A stretch of 64,000 nucleotides of DNA, from NCBI RefSeq assembly GCF_018873765.1, contig NC_057923.1, positions 12,164,413 through 12,228,412 of the forward strand. The letters are read 5' to 3'. A program made the translations under genes and the position numbers. Source of the stretch: Telopea speciosissima (taxonomy: Eukaryota; Streptophyta; Magnoliopsida; Proteales; Proteaceae). A model generated the notes under the pieces. The model was not told the DNA's origin and did no database searches. It saw only the letters and a list, made by a program, of their open reading frames with translations. Shown here piece by piece: positions 58,640 to 64,000 of this stretch (positions are counted from its first letter, which is position 1; each line of letters opens with the position of its first letter).

Positions 58640-59006
58640 GTGTTTTCAGTATTATGGCATAGTCTTAAGTATATTGGTGGTTATAGGTTGTTTGTTTACA
58701 TTATTTATTGGGTCGATGTTCTCTGTGCCATAGTGCATGCTGCACCTAGACACATGGGACCAATATTTTCGCCGTTTAGTGGGGTGGGGCTGGCATTTCG
58801 TGCACCCCCATGTGTCTGGGCGTAGCATGCACCCCCGGCACAGAGAACATTTTCCCTTATTTTTTATATACATATATCCTCACACTCAAGGTTTGAGTGG
58901 ATGGCTCATAACTCAAACCGTGGGCAACACTCTCCTTTCAATCTCTGTTCGTCCTCTTTTCTTCTCCATTACTGTTACTGGTTTTTAATGTCTTGATATT
59001 GTCACA
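58640..59006 (+). mobile_element. LTR of a Copia-like family, plus strand, split by a family A MITE
   Basis: This is the same LTR as at 40,049-40,540 on the other strand. It ends TTGATATTGTCACA, directly followed by TGGTATCAGAGC (59,007-59,018), the Met-tRNA primer site. A family A MITE occupies 58,710-58,856. The LTR start is uncertain. Confidence 0.75.
58710..58856. mobile_element. MITE family A inside the LTR
   Basis: The arms GTTCTCTGTGCC and GGCACAGAGAAC, with a central CACATGGGA.../...CCCATGTGTCTGG pair. Flanks TTATTTATT (58,701-58,709) and TTATTTTTT (58,857-58,865) match at 8 of 9 positions. Confidence 0.8.
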
Positions 59007-59668
59007 TGGTATCAGAGCATTAAGATCCAATACCTTTAAGTTTGAGTGTCCTTTTTGACTTCTCCACCCTGGTTGAGTAGATCATGAAAAACTATGGTCT
59101 CCTATTATCCTGAAAATTGGTTTTTCCAACGACATTGAATGATCTCCTTTAAGTGATGCTGCAGTACCTCTGTTTTTTATTTTTTGTTTTTTTTTTGGGA
59201 ATTTGTAGTTGAGTCGAAGAACATATATAGAGGGGGCTTTAATGCCCTAAAATCATGCGAAGATATTACAAATATATCACAAGTAATATCTGTAATATCT
59301 TGTTACCTTGTTTTTCTTAGGATTTTTGTGGTAGATTTTCTTCATGAAATTTCTAAAGATCTTACCATTAAATTTGTCTACTTTTTTGGAGCATTGAAGG
59401 CACTCCTCTTTTGGTTCTTAGACTTGGATTGTAGCCTAATCAGAGGCTTTGATTTATTGGCATCACATTTCCCTATACAACACTAGTAGTACTATATTAC
59501 TAGATTTTGTTGGGCAGCATCGACTTCATCCCTAGTTATTAATCTTAGTTTGTTTCAATGAAGTATGTTCTTGATTTTCTAAGTGAGACAAGAATGTTAG
59601 GTTGTAAGCCTATAGATACTCCTATGGACTATCATGTCAAGCTTAATGCATCTGATGACAATGATTGA
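59007..59668 (+). mobile_element. Copia remnant: primer site and scrap of reverse transcriptase
   Basis: After the primer site the sequence is degenerate. At 59,561-59,668 a frame reads KYVLDFLSETRMLGCKPIDT then PMD, the conserved end of a Copia reverse transcriptase domain. The region between has lost most of the element, so there is a large internal deletion. The same reading frame soon meets a stop. Confidence 0.7.
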
Positions 59669-59689
59669 AAATAAATATCAAAATTGAAG

Positions 59690-60660
59690 ACTTGTCGACA
59701 AACTTATAAATCTTACTGATTTTCATCCTGATATTTCCTTTGTTGTTGGTGTAATTAATCAATTCATGCACACACCCACCTTTAAACCCAAAGTAAGGAA
59801 TCATAAGAAGGAAAAAAAACCCCATAGACATGCAATATTCCAACAGTTTTGACATGAGATTTGATTCATAGACATACAATATTGAACAACTTGATTGTGA
59901 GCAAAGGTCCATGGAGAAGTATTTTTCTATAACTTGCGAGTAAGAAGCTAGATATCAAAATCTAGATTTTTATAGATATCTTTTTGGTAAGAAACAACTA
60001 AGAAGTTTTTTAAGTTGTTGTAAATCAGTAATTTCATCAGGAAAATTATTAGCGAATTGGATAGTCCTATTTTTGGGTAAATCGTATCATAAGAGATATA
60101 AAAGTTGAGGAAATCAATTTATACTTGAAAGAATTTGATTTTTCTAGCACTTTAGCAGCTTGAAATAAATCTTAAAGATATTCCCAATATTGATCAGTGC
60201 TTTTAGAAAAGATTAAAACATCATCAATATAGATAAGACAAAAAGAAGAGTAAGGTCAGAAAATGACATTCCACTCATAGTGGTTGTCAGAGACATTAAA
60301 GTAGGTTTTGTAACAATCTATTTTAGTAATTTCAATTTGACAAAAGCTAGACTTCATATCAAATTTTGAAAATATTTGAGATCCTTAAATTCTGGTCATC
60401 AGATCATGTTTGTTTGTAAGGAGATGCCTAAAGCACTAGAGATATTTATTTAAAGGTATATAATTATTTTTTTTCGGTAGTAAAAGGTGTGTATAATTTT
60501 TTGCAAATCTTAAAACACCATGTTCCTTTTCTGCAACATTATTTACATAAAATGTAGAACAACTCCATGTAAAAGAGCAATCATTATTTGAGTGAGTCAA
60601 AATTTTCTTGAGTACATAGTTTTTTATATTCATGGGAATAGCTTGAGGCCTAGTAGGAAC
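59690..60660 (-). mobile_element. Endogenous pararetrovirus fragment (Caulimoviridae-like reverse transcriptase)
   Basis: On the minus strand 60,633-60,436 is an open stretch resembling the start of a caulimovirid reverse transcriptase (ending NYIPLNKYL). Further on come YEWNV (near 60,270) and the catalytic YIDD (60,231-60,220), then a FPDEITDLQQLKKLL-like stretch around 60,040. The segment that normally separates YEWNV from YIDD is partly missing, and stops and frame changes are scattered throughout. It is a decayed, non-functional genomic copy. A Ty3/Gypsy origin is the alternative, but the YEWNV and FPDEI combination favours a plant pararetrovirus. The downstream RNase H side (59,690-60,000) is too degraded to define. 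Confidence 0.6.
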
Positions 60661-60758
60661 TTTAGATTAATTAATTATTTTTTATATCAAGGTATTTTGC
60701 ATATGTACTTCTTATGATCTTTGTACTTTGTTTTCTTTATAATTTGTATTTAATTTTT

Positions 60759-61800
60759 TTTATAAGATTTTTATGTTTAGTGTTTTTAAGATAATACAAA
60801 ATATTTTGTATCGCTGTTTTTATAATATATTGTTGTCTTCCATATATCTCATAGGTGCATGAGTCTCGTGTCTCAATTGATATCAGAACCATGAGATTGT
60901 CTCCTGTTTTTTATAGCAAAAAAAATGACTATGACAATTTGATCTTAAGAGAAAATAAAAATGAAAATACTCTTCTAAAAAAAAAAAATTTTAAAAAAAA
61001 GAGAGAAGAAAAAACACACACATGTCACTATTCACATACACACTAGCATGTGTCATCACGTGACAACAACAAAAGATTTTTCTCAAAATAATCAGGTGTC
61101 AACACCATCTACAAAAGCAAATATATTCTTCTCCAAAGTTGGCTTCTTCCTCACTCCATCAACCAAATGAAATGTTTCACTCAAAAAAAAAAAAATTAGG
61201 TAATATGTTCCACTCAAATATGTGAGTTGTCCACCACCAACAAATGAAGTGTTTTACTCAATAAATGATTTATCCACCTTCATCAAAGAAGATTCTCACT
61301 CGTCTAGTGACTTATCCACTTCCTACTCAAAGCATCTATAAACTATCTCAAAAGTCTATAAATAGAGAAGCTCATTTTTTGTGATGTCTAACAAAAAATA
61401 TACTTTTGTTTATAATCTGTATTTTACACTTAGGAGAGGGTTAGGCATGCTGTCAGTTTTTTGTAAGCTAGCGACATACACCAATCAAAGGGCTAGACAC
61501 AGGAGGGCAAGAGGGCGTTTAAAGCATGCGAAAAAAATCAGAGCCCTAGTTTCGTTTTCCAAAGGAGGGGGAGAGAGGAAGATACATGTTGGGCACCCTG
61601 GTAGCGTGTCCAACCTTTCCCCTTTAAACTTTTATTGTAAGACTTTTATATTTAGTGTTTTTTTTTTTTTTAGTGTAAACTTATGTTTAGTGTTTTCAAG
61701 ATAATACAAAGACTATGTATCTTTGTTTTTATTATCTCTTGTTATTTTCCGTATATGTTCTGAGTGCATGGGTCTCATGCTTCAATTGGTATCAGAGGGC
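60759..61800 (+). repeat. Two diverged copies of a leader with tRNA primer-like site
   Basis: 60,759-60,900 and 61,635-61,800 share TTTTTATGTTTAGTGTTTT, AAGATAATACAAA, GCATG.GTCTC and TCAATTG.TATCAGA. The last phrase resembles a Met-tRNA primer site, as found in pararetroviruses and LTR elements. Between the copies are an A-rich stretch and the family H MITE. Likely two leader fragments of the pararetrovirus-like or an LTR element. Confidence 0.6.
61432..61622. mobile_element. Family H MITE with 9-bp target duplication
   Basis: It starts AGGAGAGGGTTAGGC and ends CCAACCTTTCCCC. Flanks TTTACACTT (61,423-61,431) and TTTAAACTT (61,623-61,631) match at 8 of 9 positions. It shares CATACACCAATCA and GCTAGACA with the pair at 45.6 kb. 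Confidence 0.75.
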
Positions 61801-64000
61801 CTTAAAAAAAAATTTACCGAGAAAAGTGATTATGATTGCTTGATCTTAAGAAAACAATTTTTTATTTTCTTGATAGTTATTCTTTAAAGACAAGGTCATG
61901 GTTCATAAATCTTAAATGTCGAACTTTAACTGAATTTAGATGATACAAAGATGTTTTTTTTTTCTTTCAAAAAGTTATTTATTAGAAGAATGTGACAATG
62001 TGTTTTGGAAAGATTAATAATCTCTGGCCTTCCTAAATCCTTCTAATGTAAGCCTCAATTAGCTTTCTCGAACAAAGGATCGGGAGAGTGATAGAACAAA
62101 CAATTACAAAAGGCTAAACAGGACAGATTCACACCCTGTCGGTAAAATGGTGAAAACTCTCAACTCACAACTTGTTTTGTGGTGATTCAAATTGAAGATT
62201 CGAGATAAGAAAAAGGGATACAATTTTGATGAAAAAAGCTTTGATTCTCGGTGTAGGTTATCCCAAATTGTGTTACAAGTGACGATAATTGCAAGGACAT
62301 AAAAATAACTTGGATGGAGTGAGGAGTAGAGCGACTTACTTCTCTTCTAGGATGCAAATCAACTCTATTGGTGGCCTACAACTCTTCTAGATGTAGGTGA
62401 AGAATAAAACTTCTACTCTTCTAGAAAAGAGAGAAACTTTTTTAAAGGTTTCAATGGTTGAACTCTTCTAGGTTCAAAATGAAGAACTCATTATGGTTTT
62501 AACAAAGTGCTCAAAGCAATTTTCATTCAAAACTCAAGTCTCCGTTACAAATGAAAATAGTGAGGCCTTTTGTAGGAAAATACAAGAAATCTTAAAAATT
62601 ACAGCAACATCTTAGCCTTTGATTCAAATGAGGGTCAATGGTTGAGATCAAAAGAAAAAAAGAAAAGCCCTAAATATTACATAGGAGAAAGCACTAACAT
62701 AGGAGACTGCAACATAAGGGGGGCTTCACTTTGTAGTTTTCAATAAAACTCTTGGGAAGTGTATGTGAAGAGAATGAACCAAAAGATCATTGGAAGAAGT
62801 GTTGCCACATCACCAAGCACTAAGGAATGAGAAGAGATCTAGAGAGACTTCTCATAAGATGAAATCCCATACACACAGTCAGCCCTGACACACTTTACCA
62901 AAACGGCCATAAATCCTTATAGAAATATAAAATCATGCACTATTTTTTTTTTTGTTGGAAAGTAGATTTTTATATCTTTCCATTCATATAAGGTTCATGG
63001 TCTAATTCCTTCGGAATTGGTATAAGTGCCATTGTGAAATTGACCCAAAATTGTTGATTGCAATTGTTATTAATTAATGGGATAAGCCCCACTTGCATGA
63101 ACTCCACTTGCATGAGACTTTAGTTTTACTTAGACCATTTTTCTTTTAAAGGCTTTTGTATCTTCTAAGAGTATGTCTATGGTCCATTTAAGTAAAGAGA
63201 TGGTTAGGGTCAGCTACATGGGTGCGGGTGCAGCCTGCATCATCTTTATTGAAAAAATTGAAATATCTCTTAAAATAATTTGTTAGTAAACCTAAGAATA
63301 AGTAATGTGTTTTTTTTTTTTGTAACTATACGTGTTTCATACCTACATGGCTACATAGTTTTGTCCAAACTATTGAATCTTTTCAAGTCATCAGATTTTT
63401 TTTTAACATGATTCGATGGGTGAATGGTGATGATCAAGAACCTTGATACCTATGCTTTATCCTGATAAAACACTTCTCAATATTTTGATAGTTCTTCATT
63501 ATGTGAAAAGAGATGCGACTCTTATTGTTTATGCCAATACTGGGTTTGTTGTTAATGCTTGTCTCGACATTAGAGAATATGTCAAATTAATGGTACCCGA
63601 CCTTTACCCAGAAGAAAACCATTTAGAACGATGAGGGAGCATTTGAAACCTATGGCTTGCCACTACAAGCTAAAGCCAATGCACCAACTCCTACACTGGA
63701 AGAGCACGTACACCTTGAATGTTGATCCTATAACAGCTCAAATCGGATAATCTTACCCCTACTTTTCATTAAAAAATAGGTTTTTTGACAATTTTACCTC
63801 TGATCCGATATCGATACCCGATCCAAGATCAGCCAGGTATCAGTAGCGGCCTTGACCGATATTGAAACGATCCAACTGATCCGATACCAATACTTCAATC
63901 CATGGGGAGAAGGTGACAATAATATTTGACCATGTTTCAAATTATGTACGGGAGGCAGATTCCCTGCACCGATAATGAATGGTGAATCTCTTATCCTTAT
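61801..64000. other. Non-coding AT-rich end of the window
   Basis: No gene is recognised. ACTCTTCTAG or CTCTTCTAG recurs five times between about 62,340 and 62,470 with uneven spacing. A frame at 63,443-63,634 (63 codons) has no recognisable family. An eroded TATCGG-type MITE lies at about 63,724-63,905. Confidence 0.4.

Noticed and set aside
62340-62470. CRISPR-like array from the repeated CTCTTCTAG motif
   Set aside because: Repeats are too short, the spacing is irregular, and this is plant nuclear DNA.
63443-63634. 63-codon frame near the right edge
   Set aside because: No family resemblance, no conserved flanks, and the surrounding DNA is repeat debris.

Overview
The window is nuclear DNA of a flowering plant. 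Its genes have GT-AG introns of plant type, and the proteins are plant families: a shaggy/GSK3 kinase, a PGX3-type polygalacturonase, a pyroglutamyl peptidase I, an E-class PPR protein and a PTST2/FLO6-like starch protein. Intergenic DNA and large introns are AT-rich and crowded with small foldback transposons. The species cannot be fixed from the sequence; large introns and repeat content suggest an eudicot, with low confidence.

Layout: 1-460 holds an open frame running in from the left edge. 770-3230 (+) is the 5' half of a PTST2/FLO6-like gene, with frame breaks, a 227-bp segment present three times in tandem, and no carbohydrate-binding domain, so probably a truncated pseudogene. 3.3-10.8 kb is mostly non-coding, with a 220-bp local duplication, a MITE with a 9-bp target duplication and a perfect 28-bp-stem hairpin. 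10,814-15,036 (-) is an intact seven-exon polygalacturonase (530 aa). 15.6-27.8 kb is a transposon-rich desert with nested MITEs. 33,766-38,873 (+) is an intact 12-exon group I GSK3/shaggy-like kinase (409 aa), whose leader may begin near 27.85 kb. 39.4-46.5 kb is again MITE- and LTR-rich. 47,509-54,343 (+) is an intact four-exon pyroglutamyl peptidase I (214 aa) with a degenerate Copia element in its 4.1-kb third intron. 55.5-55.76 kb is a decayed copy of its last exon, next to a minus-strand Copia remnant. 55,850-57,802 (+) is a single-exon PPR gene (650 aa). 58.4-64 kb holds MITEs, a Copia remnant, fragments of an endogenous pararetrovirus (Caulimoviridae-like) and unassigned AT-rich DNA.

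The genes do not form a pathway. They are ordinary independent plant loci: cell-wall pectin hydrolysis, brassinosteroid/GSK3 signalling, peptide turnover, organelle RNA processing and a dead starch-granule gene. I found no novel multi-gene system. The most interesting structure is in the repeats: two copies of one LTR family carrying different MITEs at the same internal site, tandem MITEs sharing one target sequence, four foldback groups sharing the same ATCCTC termini with unrelated arms, and a tandemly amplified exon-intron block in the PTST2-like remnant.
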